From Fodinibacter sp963707895 (GTDB lineage: Bacteria > Actinomycetota > Actinomycetes > Actinomycetales > Dermatophilaceae): a DNA stretch of 64,000 nucleotides. Within the stretch, counting starts at the first letter, position 1. Every line of letters starts with the position of its first letter. This document shows, piece after piece, positions 7,330-19,892 of the stretch. The DNA lies in the NCBI GenBank assembly GCA_963707895.1, contig CAVPRS010000003.1:434001-498000 (forward strand). Reading direction: 5' to 3'. The position numbers were made by a program, and so were the translations under genes. The notes under the pieces were generated by a model, which worked only from the letters and a program-made list of their open reading frames with translations, was not told the origin of the DNA and made no database searches.

Positions 7330-8775
7330 TCAGGTCTCGCGGACGACGTCGTCGGCGCGCTTGTCGGGTCGTAGCCCGCGCCATGACGGATGCCGGAGTC
7401 GTCCGTCACGCGTCCACTCGGTGAACCGGACCTCGCCGACGAGCTCGGGTCTGACCCAGCGCGCGCCGCGGGCATCCGCCCTCGGAACGTCGTCTCCCAG
7501 CGGGGAGTCGCTCAGGGCCATGGGCTCCAGTCGGCGCTGCAGGTCCTCCAGCGCGGCTGCGGTGAAGCCGGTGCCCACCTTGCCCGCATAACGCAACCCG
7601 TCGGCATCCGGGACGGCGAGGAGCAGCGACCCGATGCCGCCGGCCCGCCGGCCCTCACCCGGCCGCCAGCCGGCGATCAGCACCTCCTGGGTGCGCAGGT
7701 TCTTGATCTTGAGCCAGCTTCGCGACCGCGCACCGGGCTGGTAGGTCGACTCGACCCGCTTGGCGACCACGCCTTCCAGGTGCTGCTCGCGGGCGGCGGC
7801 GAGCACGGCCGGACCGCCGCCGAACCAGGCAGGAGGTGTCCGCCAGGACGGTCCGGACAGGTCCAGGGCCTCGAGCAGCGCGCGGCGCTCCCGGTAGGGC
7901 GAGGACAGGGTCGAGCGGCCGTCGAGGTGGAGCACGTCGAAGACGTAGAAGGTCACGGGGACCGACTCCATCAGGCGCCGGATGCGTGCCGCACCCGAGA
8001 CGTGCATCCGGGGCTGGAGCAGCTCGAAGCTGGGTCGCCCGGCCGGATCGAGTGCGACGAGCTCGCCGTCGAGCACGGCCTGGGTCGCGCCCATGGCCTC
8101 GGCCATCGCGCGCAGCTCCGGATAGGTGCCGGTGATGTCGATGTCGTTGCGCGACCATGCCGTCGGGCGACCACCATCGACGTGCACCACCGCGCGCACA
8201 CCGTCCCACTTCATCTCGTACGCCCACTGCTCGTCGTCGGCCGGCAGCGAGTCGGTCAAGGTCGCCATCATCGGGGCCACCCTCGCCGGCGGCGGCAGGT
8301 AGCCCTCGGGAGGCGGGCTCATCCGATGCATCATCCAGTTCTTCCCGCCCGTCCTGAACAGGACGTACCGACCGTCGACTCGTGAGCCGTGGAGGACCAC
8401 CTTGACCTTCCCCTCGGCCCACTCCTCCGTCTCGTACGTGCCCCGGTCCCAGATGCGCACTCCCCCACCGCCGTACTCGCCCTCGGTGATGTCACCCTCG
8501 AAGTCGGCATACGACATCGGGTGGTCCTCGGTCTGCACCGCCAGCCGGTTCACCGCAGGGTCGAGGGGCAGGCCCTTGGGGACCGCCCACGAGACCAGGA
8601 CCCCGTCGCGCTCCAGGCGGAAGTCCCAGTGCAGGGCGGTCGCGTGGTGTTCCTGCACCACGAACGTGTCGTCGGCACCGGGTGAGACGGACCCCGGAGG
8701 CGGCACCGGCTCCGGCGTGCGCGCGGGATCCCGCTTGGCGCGATAGGTCGACAGCCCGTCCTCGGACACCACCAC
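7330..8775 (-). CDS. LigD-type ATP-dependent DNA ligase with 3'-phosphoesterase domain
   Basis: A 481-residue two-domain DNA repair enzyme. Residues 30-160 form the 3'-phosphoesterase domain of LigD (QEHHATALHWDFRLERDG and TEDHPMSYADFEG hold its His ligands). Residues 165-480 are an ATP-dependent ligase with the nucleotidyl-lysine K189 in YEMKWDGVR, a LDGELVALD motif, EGVVAKR and the KIKN motif of the adenylation domain, followed by an OB fold. The polymerase/primase domain of full LigD is missing and no Ku gene is present here. It probably serves end joining together with Ku and a primase encoded elsewhere. GAGGAG lies upstream of the ATG. Confidence 0.9.
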   Translation of the reverse strand: MVVSEDGLSTYRAKRDPARTPEPVPPPGSVSPGADDTFVVQEHHATALHWDFRLERDGVLVSWAVPKGLPLDPAVNRLAVQTEDHPMSYADFEGDITEGEYGGGGVRIWDRGTYETEEWAEGKVKVVLHGSRVDGRYVLFRTGGKNWMMHRMSPPPEGYLPPPARVAPMMATLTDSLPADDEQWAYEMKWDGVRAVVHVDGGRPTAWSRNDIDITGTYPELRAMAEAMGATQAVLDGELVALDPAGRPSFELLQPRMHVSGAARIRRLMESVPVTFYVFDVLHLDGRSTLSSPYRERRALLEALDLSGPSWRTPPAWFGGGPAVLAAAREQHLEGVVAKRVESTYQPGARSRSWLKIKNLRTQEVLIAGWRPGEGRRAGGIGSLLLAVPDADGLRYAGKVGTGFTAAALEDLQRRLEPMALSDSPLGDDVPRADARGARWVRPELVGEVRFTEWTRDGRLRHPSWRGLRPDKRADDVVRET

Positions 8776-8850
8776 ATCGTCCCCCGGATACTCCTCGCCC
8801 CGCTACGCAGGTCCCTACGACTCTGCCTCGCGTGCGCTCGGCCGCACAGC

Positions 8851-8885
8851 TCCGCGGTGCCCGCACGTTCGGCGGGCACCGCGGA
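8851..8885 (-). terminator. Hairpin terminator downstream of subtilase gene
   Basis: A perfect 14-base inverted repeat, 8851-8864 with 8872-8885, closes a 7-base loop 22 bases past the protease stop codon. There is no U tract, as is usual in high-GC actinobacteria. Confidence 0.7.
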
Positions 8886-8906
8886 GGCTGCGTCAGGATG
8901 CCTCGT

Positions 8907-12713
<3,807 letters not shown>

Positions 12714-12800
12714 GCAGGGGTCCTCTCGAGTCGACGCAACACCGTTGTCGCGCCGGGTCCTTCGGCAAAACTCGGACGCTGGGCTGCGTCGCGCGGCGAC

Positions 12801-12828
12801 ACTGTACGGATGAAGGCTGCGAATGCAA
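12801..12828 (-). promoter_or_regulatory. Putative housekeeping promoter of the subtilase gene
   Basis: On the minus strand TTGCAT (12828-12823) and TACAGT (12806-12801) are separated by 16 bases, close to the primary sigma factor consensus. The start would fall near 12793, giving an 80-base leader before the ATG at 12713. Confidence 0.45.
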
Positions 12829-12845
12829 CTGGGAGTTTTCTGTAC

Positions 12846-12890
12846 TCCCCCAGCACTTCCCCAGCGGTCCCCCAGCACTCCCCCAGCAGC
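12846..12890. repeat. Four imperfect direct repeats of TCCCCCAGCACT type
   Basis: Four head-to-tail copies of an 11-12 base unit (core CCCCAGC) lie just upstream of the subtilase promoter. They could be binding sites for a regulator of that gene or a simple slippage repeat. Nothing in the sequence decides between these. Confidence 0.5.
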
Positions 12891-12929
12891 CGATCGACGG
12901 CCCCCGGGACACCGGTCGTCTCGACCTGC

Positions 12930-13106
12930 GGGCACCGGGTCTGCTGGACTGGGCACTGCGAGCGTCAGGAGCTCGTCATCGCTCCCACCCTCGCCGGGTC
13001 GGGCCGTCGCCTGTTCGCCGACGAGGTCGACGTTCGGCGCCTGACCCTCGACAGGGCGACACGATCGCCCACGGGCTGCACCTTCCTGGGCTACCGCCGT
13101 CGCTGA
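12930..13106 (+). pseudogene. C-terminal remnant of a dihydrofolate reductase/RibD-like protein
   Basis: The final frame reads LVIAPTLAGSGRRLFAD, then DRATRSPTGCTFLGYRRR and a stop, which is the last 45 or so residues of the RibD C-terminal (DHFR-like) family. Just upstream, in a different frame, RLDLRAPGLLDWALRA matches the preceding helix of the family. The first 130 residues, including the NADPH-binding and substrate residues, are missing. It is a truncated and frame-shifted relic between the subtilase promoter and a VOC gene. Confidence 0.6.
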
Positions 13107-13142
13107 GATCCCCGTGGAGCGTGGTGGCTCCGTCGGTGCGCG

Positions 13143-13580
13143 TCAGCTCTTCGTGAGCTCCTCCGCGAGCATCACGAGGATGCCGCTGGGGCCGCGGACG
13201 TAGGTCAGCTTGTAGACGTCCTCGTAGGTCGCGACGCCGCGCAACGGGTGGCACCCGTGCTTCGCGGCGATCTCGAGGGCCGCCTCGATGTCGTCGACCG
13301 AGAAGGCGACGCGGTGCATACCGATCTCGTTCGGCTGGGTGGGCTCGGTCTCGATCGCGTCCGGGTGGATGTACTCGAAGAGCTCGAGGCGACCGTTGCC
13401 GTCGGGGGTCTGCAGCATGGCGATGTTGGCGTGGTTGCCGTCGAGGCCGACAGCGGTGTCGGTCCACTCCCCGCTGACCGTGTCGCGGCCGAGAACGGTG
13501 AGCCCCAGGTCGGTGAAGAAGGCGATGGTCGCCTCAAGGTCACGGACCGCGATGCCGACGTTCTCGAGCTTGATGGGCAT
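13143..13580 (-). CDS. VOC family protein, methylmalonyl-CoA epimerase-like
   Basis: A 145-residue VOC protein. The N-terminus MPIKLENVGIAVRDLEATIAFFTDLG and the central RLELFEYIHPD, MHRVAFSVDDIEAAL and GILVMLAEEL segments place the metal ligands in the usual two-module arrangement. The spacing is nearer to epimerase/dioxygenase-like VOC proteins than to glyoxalase I. No neighbouring propionate pathway genes support the epimerase role, so the substrate stays open. It ends 36 bases from the DHFR-like remnant and is transcribed away from the P-type ATPase stop. Confidence 0.82.
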   Translation of the reverse strand: MPIKLENVGIAVRDLEATIAFFTDLGLTVLGRDTVSGEWTDTAVGLDGNHANIAMLQTPDGNGRLELFEYIHPDAIETEPTQPNEIGMHRVAFSVDDIEAALEIAAKHGCHPLRGVATYEDVYKLTYVRGPSGILVMLAEELTKS

Positions 13581-13611
13581 GCCGTGCAGGCTACCCAGTC
13601 AGGGTTGCGAG

Positions 13612-16356
13612 TCAGCGCCCAGAGCGCCGACTGCCGAGCACGCGCAGCTCCGACGCGACCAGGACGGGCACGGCGGCGCCGATGCACACCAACCACTGCT
13701 GCGTGTCGAGGGCGACGGTGCCAAGGAACGCCTGGAGCGGCGCCAGCACGGTCGTCAGGACGAGGGTGACGACCGACAGCGCCGTCGACCGGACGAAGGT
13801 CTTGTCGGACAGCGTGTCGAGCGAGAAGACGGTGCGGGCCTCGTCCCTGGTGGCGAGGGAGAACAGCAGGCTCGCCAGGGAGAACGTCACGACGCCCATG
13901 GTCAGGGCCACGGTGCGGTCGAAGGCGCCCTCGGCCCAGGTGACGACGCCGAGCGTGGCACCACCGATGATCAGGCCGATGACGACGAGCCAGACCATCT
14001 GTGGGCGCGGGAGGATCGGCTGCTGCGGGTCGCGGGGACGGCGCTCCATCAGGCCGGCGGCAGGCTGCCCGTAGCCGAGTCCGACCGCCTGGAACAGCAT
14101 CGTCGTGAAGTTGATCCACAGCGTCTGGAGCGGCAGGAAGGGGATGCCGCCGGCGATGTTGAAGATCGCCGCGCCCAGGAAGGAGACGATGAAGCCGAAC
14201 AGGCAGCCCATCTGGAACCGGATGTACTTCACCAGGTTGTCGTAGAGCCCACGCCCCAGCTCGACGGCCTTGACGATGGTCGAGAAGTTGTCGTCGGTCA
14301 GCACCATGACGGCGGCGTCCTTGGCGACCTCGGTGCCGGTGATACCCATCGCGATCCCGATGTCGGCGCTCTTGAGCGCAGGTGCGTCGTTCACTCCGTC
14401 GCCGGTCATGGCGACGATCCGGCCCTGGCGCCTGAGCAGGTCCACCAGCCGCACCTTGTCCTGAGGTGTGACGCGGGCGATCACGCCCACCTCGTCGATC
14501 CGCTCCAGGGCCTCGTCGTCATCCATCGCGGCGAACTCCGCTCCGGTCAGGACCGTTCCGTGGATGCCGAGCTTGCCGGCGATCGCGCCCGCCGTGACGG
14601 CGTGGTCGCCGGTGATCATCCTGACCCGGATGCCGGCCGACTCCGCCGTGGCGATGGACGCCCTGGCGGTCGGCCGTGGAGGGTCGACGATGCCGACCAG
14701 TGACAGCAGCTCGAGGCCGTCCGACACCGCGGCCAGCAGGTCACCGTCGGCGTCGAAGGTCGCCGGGTCGAAGTCCTTGCGCGCGGTGGCCAGCACCCGC
14801 AGGCCCTCTGCCCCGAGGCGCGTGTTCTCCGCCAGGAACCGCTCCCGAAGCTCCCCGTCGGCCGGCCGGGCGCCGACGTCGGCGTCGTGCACGGTCCCCG
14901 CGCGGCTCAACAGCTCGTCGGGGGCCCCCTTGACGAAGCAGCGCACGACCTCGGTGCCGGTGTCGTCCGCCATCCGGTGGAAGGTGGCCATCAGCTTGTA
15001 GGCCGCGTCGAACGGAAGCTCCGCCACGCGGGGGTACGCGTGACGGGTCGACACCGCGTCGACACCGCCCTTGGCGGCCAGTGCCACCAAGGCTCCCTCG
15101 GTGGGGTCGCCGATCAGGGCCCCTTGGTCCATGACGGCATCGGAGGCGAGCACCATCGGCAGCAGGAAGGGGTCGAGCGGGATGGCGCCCTGACCGGCCA
15201 CGTGCGTGATCTGGCCCTGCCCGGAGTAGCCGGTGCCCTCGATGGCGTAGCGGCGGCCGACGACCACCATCTCGACGGCAGTCATCTCGTTGAGGGTCAG
15301 GGTGCCGGTCTTGTCCGAGTTGATGGCCGAGGTCGAGCCGAGCGTCTCGGTCGACTGGAGACGCTTCATGATCGCGCCGACCTTCGCGAGCGCCTGCGTG
15401 CCGTACGCGAGGATCGTCGTCACCACCGCAGGCATGTTCTCGGGCAGCGCGCCGATCGCGAAGGCCACGGCCGCGTGGAAGATCGCCGTGAACGTCTCAC
15501 CGCGAGCCAGGTTGATGACCACCGACACCAGCAGCGCCAGCCCGGCGATCAGGAAGATCTGCCGGGTCAGGGTGTCCAGCTGGCGGGTCAGCGGGGTCTT
15601 GGTCTCCTTCTCGGCCTGGAGCATGCCCGAGATGTGCCCCACCTCGGTGCTCATCCCGGTGGCGACGACGACGAACTCCCCGGCTCCGCGAGTGACGTTG
15701 GTGTTCATGTAGACCATGTCGGTGCGGTCGCCCAGCGGCGTGTCCCCGAGTGCCACCGCCGCAATGCCTTTCGACACCGGGAGGCTCTCGCCGGTGAGCG
15801 CGGACTCGGCCACCTCCAGGGTCGCTGCGCGCAGCAGCCGGCCGTCGGCCGGGACGATGTCGCCGGCCTCGATCGCGACGATGTCGCCGGGAACGAGCTG
15901 TTCGGCGGGTAGCTCCGCGAGGGCACCGTCGCGCCTGACCCGGGCCGTGACGATCATCATCTTCTGCAACGCCGCCACCGCGGCGGCGGCCTTGCCTTCC
16001 TGGCGCAGACCGAGCACTGCGTTGAACACGGTGAGGAGCAGCAGCAGGATGCCCGTGCCAACCTCCTTGAGCGGGTACAGGCTGCCGACCCCGGCGACGA
16101 GGAGCACGAGCTGCATCGGGTCCGCGTACTGACGCAGGAAGGCGTGCAGGCGCGACTCGGTCTCCGCCGCCGTGAACCGGTTCGGGCCGAACCTCTGGAC
16201 CCGGGCCTGCGCCTCGGACGACGAGAGGCCCTGCCCGACGTCGACATCGGTGCGCTGGAGGACCTCGTCCACGGACAGGGTGTGCCAGTGCGTCGGATCG
16301 GGTGCGGTGCCCAGGTCGGAGGACGACAGCTGGCTCGGTGTGGCCACGGTTCCCAT
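13612..16356 (-). CDS. P-type cation-transporting ATPase (P2-like)
   Basis: A cation pump of about 914 residues in the inner membrane. Visible parts in order: N-terminal cation-ATPase domain (HTLSVDEVLQRTDVD), actuator motif ALTGESLPVSK, the phosphorylation site NSDKTGTLTLNE, and the hinge motifs MITGDH and TGDGVNDAPALKSADIGIAMG. Six C-terminal helices follow. Membrane helix 4 reads GALPENMPAVVTT where Ca2+ pumps have PEGLPAV. A polar Asn therefore replaces the usual Gly-Leu next to the ion site, and the ion specificity is uncertain. The start is unclear: ATG 16356 has no properly spaced ribosome site, GTG 16347 sits about nine bases after AAGG, and GTG 16389 is also open. Confidence 0.88.
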   Translation of the reverse strand: MGTVATPSQLSSSDLGTAPDPTHWHTLSVDEVLQRTDVDVGQGLSSSEAQARVQRFGPNRFTAAETESRLHAFLRQYADPMQLVLLVAGVGSLYPLKEVGTGILLLLLTVFNAVLGLRQEGKAAAAVAALQKMMIVTARVRRDGALAELPAEQLVPGDIVAIEAGDIVPADGRLLRAATLEVAESALTGESLPVSKGIAAVALGDTPLGDRTDMVYMNTNVTRGAGEFVVVATGMSTEVGHISGMLQAEKETKTPLTRQLDTLTRQIFLIAGLALLVSVVINLARGETFTAIFHAAVAFAIGALPENMPAVVTTILAYGTQALAKVGAIMKRLQSTETLGSTSAINSDKTGTLTLNEMTAVEMVVVGRRYAIEGTGYSGQGQITHVAGQGAIPLDPFLLPMVLASDAVMDQGALIGDPTEGALVALAAKGGVDAVSTRHAYPRVAELPFDAAYKLMATFHRMADDTGTEVVRCFVKGAPDELLSRAGTVHDADVGARPADGELRERFLAENTRLGAEGLRVLATARKDFDPATFDADGDLLAAVSDGLELLSLVGIVDPPRPTARASIATAESAGIRVRMITGDHAVTAGAIAGKLGIHGTVLTGAEFAAMDDDEALERIDEVGVIARVTPQDKVRLVDLLRRQGRIVAMTGDGVNDAPALKSADIGIAMGITGTEVAKDAAVMVLTDDNFSTIVKAVELGRGLYDNLVKYIRFQMGCLFGFIVSFLGAAIFNIAGGIPFLPLQTLWINFTTMLFQAVGLGYGQPAAGLMERRPRDPQQPILPRPQMVWLVVIGLIIGGATLGVVTWAEGAFDRTVALTMGVVTFSLASLLFSLATRDEARTVFSLDTLSDKTFVRSTALSVVTLVLTTVLAPLQAFLGTVALDTQQWLVCIGAAVPVLVASELRVLGSRRSGR

Positions 16357-16501
16357 CCCTTCAGACGACGGGGAAGGCCCCCAGCCCACGTCAGCCAGGG
16401 GGTGGCTGTCATCACCCGGCGCGGGCGGGCGCCGCTAGGTGCGACCGGGTGTGCTCACGTCCGGGCTTGCCCGATGGGCCCGGGCCCGGTTGGGTGGGGT
16501 C

Positions 16502-18907
16502 ATGAGCGAGCTTGCCGTGGAACCGACCTATCCGACGAGCGACCTCGACCTGGACCTGCGCTGGTGGGCCGCGGCGAACTACCTGACCATCGGCCAGATC
16601 TACCTCCGCGACAACGCCCTCATGCGCGAACCGCTGGTGCTCGACCACGTGAAGCCGCGGTTGTTGGGGCACTGGGGCACCAGCCCGGGCCTGTCGATGA
16701 TCTACACCTTGCTCAACCGGGTCATCCGTGAGGGCGACGGTGAGTGGCTGTACGTGACGGGCCCGGGTCACGGGGGGCCCGCACTCGTTGCCGCCGCGTG
16801 GCTCGAGGGGACGTACAGCGAGGTCTACCCGCACGTCGCTGACGACGCCGACGGGGTCCGCACCCTCTTCCGCCAGTTCTCTTCCCCGGGTGGGGTACCG
16901 AGCCACGTGAGCGTGCAGACACCGGGGAGCATCCACGAGGGTGGCGAGCTCGGCTACGCACTCGCCCACGCGGCGGGCGCGGCGTTCGACAATCCCGAGC
17001 TCGTCGTCGCCTGCGTCGTCGGTGACGGCGAGGCGGAGACCGGCCCCCTTGCCGCGTCGTGGCGTCTGCCCACCTTCCTCAACCCCCGTCGGGACGGGGC
17101 GGTGCTGCCGATCCTCCACCTGAACGGGTACAAGATCGCCGGTCCCACGGTGCTCGGCCGCGCGAGCGACGAGGACGTCGAGGCGTACCTGCGCAGCCAG
17201 GGTTGGGACCCGGTCACGGTCGCGGGCGACGACCCGCGGCAGGTGTTCCCGGCACTGCTGGCCGCGCTCCGGTCCGCACAGGACTCGATCCGGACGATCC
17301 AGGCCGAGGCGAGGGTCGGGGACGGCCCGAGTCGCCCGGTTCGCCACCAGTGGCCCGCGATCATCCTGCGCACGCCCAAGGGGTGGACCGGTCCCGCCGT
17401 CGTCGACGGCATCCAGGTCGAGGGCACGAACCTCAGCCACCAGGTCCCGCTGTCGGGCCTGGCCGAGAACCCCGAGCACCTGCGGATGCTGGAGGAGTGG
17501 CTGCTGTCGTACGACCCGGCATCGCTCTTCGACGCCGACGGCCGCCTCGTCAGCGACCTGGTGGCGCTGGCCCCGGACGGCGACCGCCGGATGTCCGCGA
17601 CGCCGTACGCGAACGGTGGGCGGCTGCGCACCGAGCTGCCGATGCCCCCACTCGACGGCTACGAGGTCGAGGTCGCGGCCCCGGGCGTCGCCATGATCGA
17701 GAACACCCTCACCGCCGGGCGGTTGATGCGCGACCTGTACGCGGCGACCTCACGCCCCGACGGCGGGGGCAGCTTCCGCCTCTTCTGTCCCGACGAGACC
17801 GCGAGCAACCGGCTCCAGGCGGTCTTCGAAGTGACCGACCGGTGCTTCATGGGACCCATCCTCGACACGGACTCGGGTATCGGGCCTGACGGGCGGGTCA
17901 TGGAGGTGCTCAGCGAGCACCTGTGCGAGGGCTGGCTCGAGGGCTACCTCCTCACCGGGCGGCACGGCGTGTTCGCGACGTACGAGGCGTTCGCCATGGT
18001 GTCGGCGTCGATGGCCATCCAGCACGTCAAGTGGCTCCAGCACGCGCAGACCCTGCCGTGGCGGGCATCGGTGTCGTCGCTCAACGTCCTGCTCACCTCG
18101 ACGTGCTGGCGAAACGACCACAACGGCTTCTCGCACCAGGGCCCCGGCCTGATCGACAGCCTCATCCCCTTGGCCCCCGACGTCGTGCGGGTCTGGCTCC
18201 CCCCGGACGCCAACACCACCCTGTCGATCACCGACCACTGCCTGCGCAGCGTCGACCACGTGAACCTCATCGTCGTCGACAAGCAGAAGCACCTGCAGTA
18301 CCTGACCCTCGAGGAGGCGCACCGCCACTGCGCCAGGGGCGCGGGGGTCTGGGACTGGGCGAGCACGGCGACGCCGGAGGAGACTCCCGACATCGTCATC
18401 GCCTGCGCGGGTGACGTGCCGACCCAGGAGGCCCTGGCAGCGGCTGAGCTGCTCCACACCCACGTGCCCGACCTGCGCTTCCGCTTCGTGAACGTCGTCG
18501 ACCTGATGGCGCTGCTGCCGGAGGGCGACCACCCGCACGGCTACACCGACAGCCAGTTCGACGACCTCTTCACGGCTGACCGCCACGTCGTCTTCGCGTT
18601 CCACGGCTACCCGCGGGCCGTGCACCAGCTCGTGCACGGTCGCTCCAACCCCGGACGCTTCCACGTGCGGGGCTTCGCCGAGCAGGGCACCACCACGACG
18701 CCCTTCGACATGGTCGTGCTCAACCGGATGAGCCGGTTCCACCTCGCCAAGGAGGTCCTGCGCCGTTCGACGGCCCGTCCCCGTGGTTGGCAGGACCTCC
18801 TGGCCCTGTGCGATGCGCGGCTGGCCGAGCACGAGACCTACATCCGCGAACACCTCGCCGACCTGCCGGACATCAACGACTGGACCTGGGCCGGCCTCGA
18901 CGGATGA
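16502..18907 (+). CDS. xfp: Phosphoketolase (xylulose-5-P/fructose-6-P)
   Basis: An 801-residue thiamine-diphosphate enzyme splitting xylulose 5-phosphate (and often fructose 6-phosphate) into acetyl phosphate plus an aldose phosphate. The family pattern is complete: NYLTIGQIYLRDN and HWGTSPGLSMIY at the N-terminus, VTGPGHGGPAL, the ThDP loop VGDGEAETGPLAASW, ILHLNGYKIAGPT, and the C-terminal FNVVDLM-like RFVNVVDLMALLPEG with FAFHGYPRAVHQL. The length matches the family. The ATG at 16502 follows GGTGGGG. It is monocistronic and closed by a strong hairpin at 18980. It supplies acetyl phosphate by a bypass of glycolysis. No acetate kinase or phosphotransacetylase gene is nearby. Confidence 0.95.
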   Translation: MSELAVEPTYPTSDLDLDLRWWAAANYLTIGQIYLRDNALMREPLVLDHVKPRLLGHWGTSPGLSMIYTLLNRVIREGDGEWLYVTGPGHGGPALVAAAWLEGTYSEVYPHVADDADGVRTLFRQFSSPGGVPSHVSVQTPGSIHEGGELGYALAHAAGAAFDNPELVVACVVGDGEAETGPLAASWRLPTFLNPRRDGAVLPILHLNGYKIAGPTVLGRASDEDVEAYLRSQGWDPVTVAGDDPRQVFPALLAALRSAQDSIRTIQAEARVGDGPSRPVRHQWPAIILRTPKGWTGPAVVDGIQVEGTNLSHQVPLSGLAENPEHLRMLEEWLLSYDPASLFDADGRLVSDLVALAPDGDRRMSATPYANGGRLRTELPMPPLDGYEVEVAAPGVAMIENTLTAGRLMRDLYAATSRPDGGGSFRLFCPDETASNRLQAVFEVTDRCFMGPILDTDSGIGPDGRVMEVLSEHLCEGWLEGYLLTGRHGVFATYEAFAMVSASMAIQHVKWLQHAQTLPWRASVSSLNVLLTSTCWRNDHNGFSHQGPGLIDSLIPLAPDVVRVWLPPDANTTLSITDHCLRSVDHVNLIVVDKQKHLQYLTLEEAHRHCARGAGVWDWASTATPEETPDIVIACAGDVPTQEALAAAELLHTHVPDLRFRFVNVVDLMALLPEGDHPHGYTDSQFDDLFTADRHVVFAFHGYPRAVHQLVHGRSNPGRFHVRGFAEQGTTTTPFDMVVLNRMSRFHLAKEVLRRSTARPRGWQDLLALCDARLAEHETYIREHLADLPDINDWTWAGLDG

Positions 18908-18979
18908 CGTCGCTTCCGATCGACGACCCGATGCGGTGAGGTACCCGGACCGGACCGGACCGCCCGGCGTGCGACACAC

Positions 18980-19014
18980 ACGAGCCCCGGCCAGCGATGC
19001 TGGCCGGGGCTCGT
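18980..19014. terminator. Bidirectional hairpin terminator
   Basis: A perfect 16-base inverted repeat, 18980-18995 with 18999-19014, has a GAT loop and lies between two convergent genes (phosphoketolase and the 197-residue membrane protein). It can serve both strands. It lacks a T tract on either side. Confidence 0.85.
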
Positions 19015-19067
19015 GCCGTGCGGACACTGCGTGCGCAGTCGCGCGGTGTCGGACGCTGTGGGAGTCG

Positions 19068-19661
19068 TCAGACGGTTGCGGGGATCCGCTTGGTGGCGGG
19101 GGCGACAGTGGCCTTGGCCTCGACCTTGTGGGCGTGGCGGATGCCGAGGGCGCCGAGGACGAACATCACGCCGGAGCCGATGAAGGCGGCGATCGCGGCC
19201 CACATCGCGATGGTGCCCAAGGTGGCGAAGGCGTAGGCGTTGAGCAGCATGCCGCGCAGCGTGGTGCCCATGAAGAGGGTCTGGCGCAGGGCGCCGAGGT
19301 CCTGGGTGGCCTGTGACGTCGGGTCCGCCTTGGCGGCGGCCATGTACTCGCCGGAGATCTGCGAGTAGGTCTTGCCGTCGGCCTGGGCGTTCATGTGCGC
19401 CTGGACGTAGTAGTCGGCGAAGGCCTTGGCCTGCGCGCCGGTGGTCATCTCCTGGCCGGCGTACTGGGAGAGGTTGGCCTTCATCTCAGGGGTGGTGAGT
19501 GCCGCACCGGCAGGCATGGTGATCTGCTGCGACTTGAGCTGGTCGTGCACGTTGTTGGTGGCGAACGAGGAGGCGAACACCAGCAGCCCACCGGCCACGA
19601 GCAGGACTCCGGCGACGATGACGCCGGTCCAGGAGATGAGCTTGTCGAATGAGCTGCGCAT
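19068..19661 (-). CDS. Membrane protein with large extracytoplasmic loop, unknown family
   Basis: A 197-residue protein with one hydrophobic helix at residues 13-33, a soluble loop of about 110 residues (SQQITMPAGAALTTPEMK, then TYSQISGEYMAAAKADPTSQATQDL), and two further helices (GMLLNAYAFATLGTIAMW, AAFIGSGVMFVLGALGI), ending in a basic tail. The loop is conserved-looking and soluble, so it probably lies outside. Similar proteins are common in actinobacteria without known function. The promoter contains an 18-base palindrome between its -35 and -10 boxes, so the gene is very likely controlled by a dedicated repressor. No regulator gene is adjacent. Confidence 0.75.
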   Translation of the reverse strand: MRSSFDKLISWTGVIVAGVLLVAGGLLVFASSFATNNVHDQLKSQQITMPAGAALTTPEMKANLSQYAGQEMTTGAQAKAFADYYVQAHMNAQADGKTYSQISGEYMAAAKADPTSQATQDLGALRQTLFMGTTLRGMLLNAYAFATLGTIAMWAAIAAFIGSGVMFVLGALGIRHAHKVEAKATVAPATKRIPATV

Positions 19662-19724
19662 GGTGGTTCCTCTTGTTCCTTCCGAGGCCCTGGTGGCCTT
19701 CCAGTGGTTGTCCTTGCAGGCTTC

Positions 19725-19753
19725 ACTTTACTACTACGCGTAGTAGTTGACAA
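19725..19753 (-). promoter_or_regulatory. Promoter with 18-bp perfect palindromic operator in its spacer
   Basis: On the minus strand TTGTCA (19753-19748) and TAAAGT (19730-19725) are 17 bases apart, a near-consensus primary promoter. The spacer is almost exactly filled by the perfect palindrome ACTACTACGCGTAGTAGT (19730-19747). A dimeric repressor bound there would block RNA polymerase. The TACTAC/GTAGTA half sites recall operators of BlaI/MecI-type winged-helix repressors; this likeness is from memory. Confidence 0.75.
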
Positions 19754-19892
19754 ATAAACTACCTGTTCCGTACGCCACATCCGGGCGGCGGGCGAGGTCT
19801 GCACGAACGGTGGCGACGGGCCCGTGAAGCGAGCCACAGTTGTCACGAGCGGGACGGCATCAGGCGCCGCATCCCGGGGCCGCGCACCCGGG

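Noticed and set aside
13288..14703. 471-codon open frame on the plus strand
   Set aside because: Antisense shadow of the P-type ATPase and VOC genes; His/Arg/Gln-rich low-complexity product.
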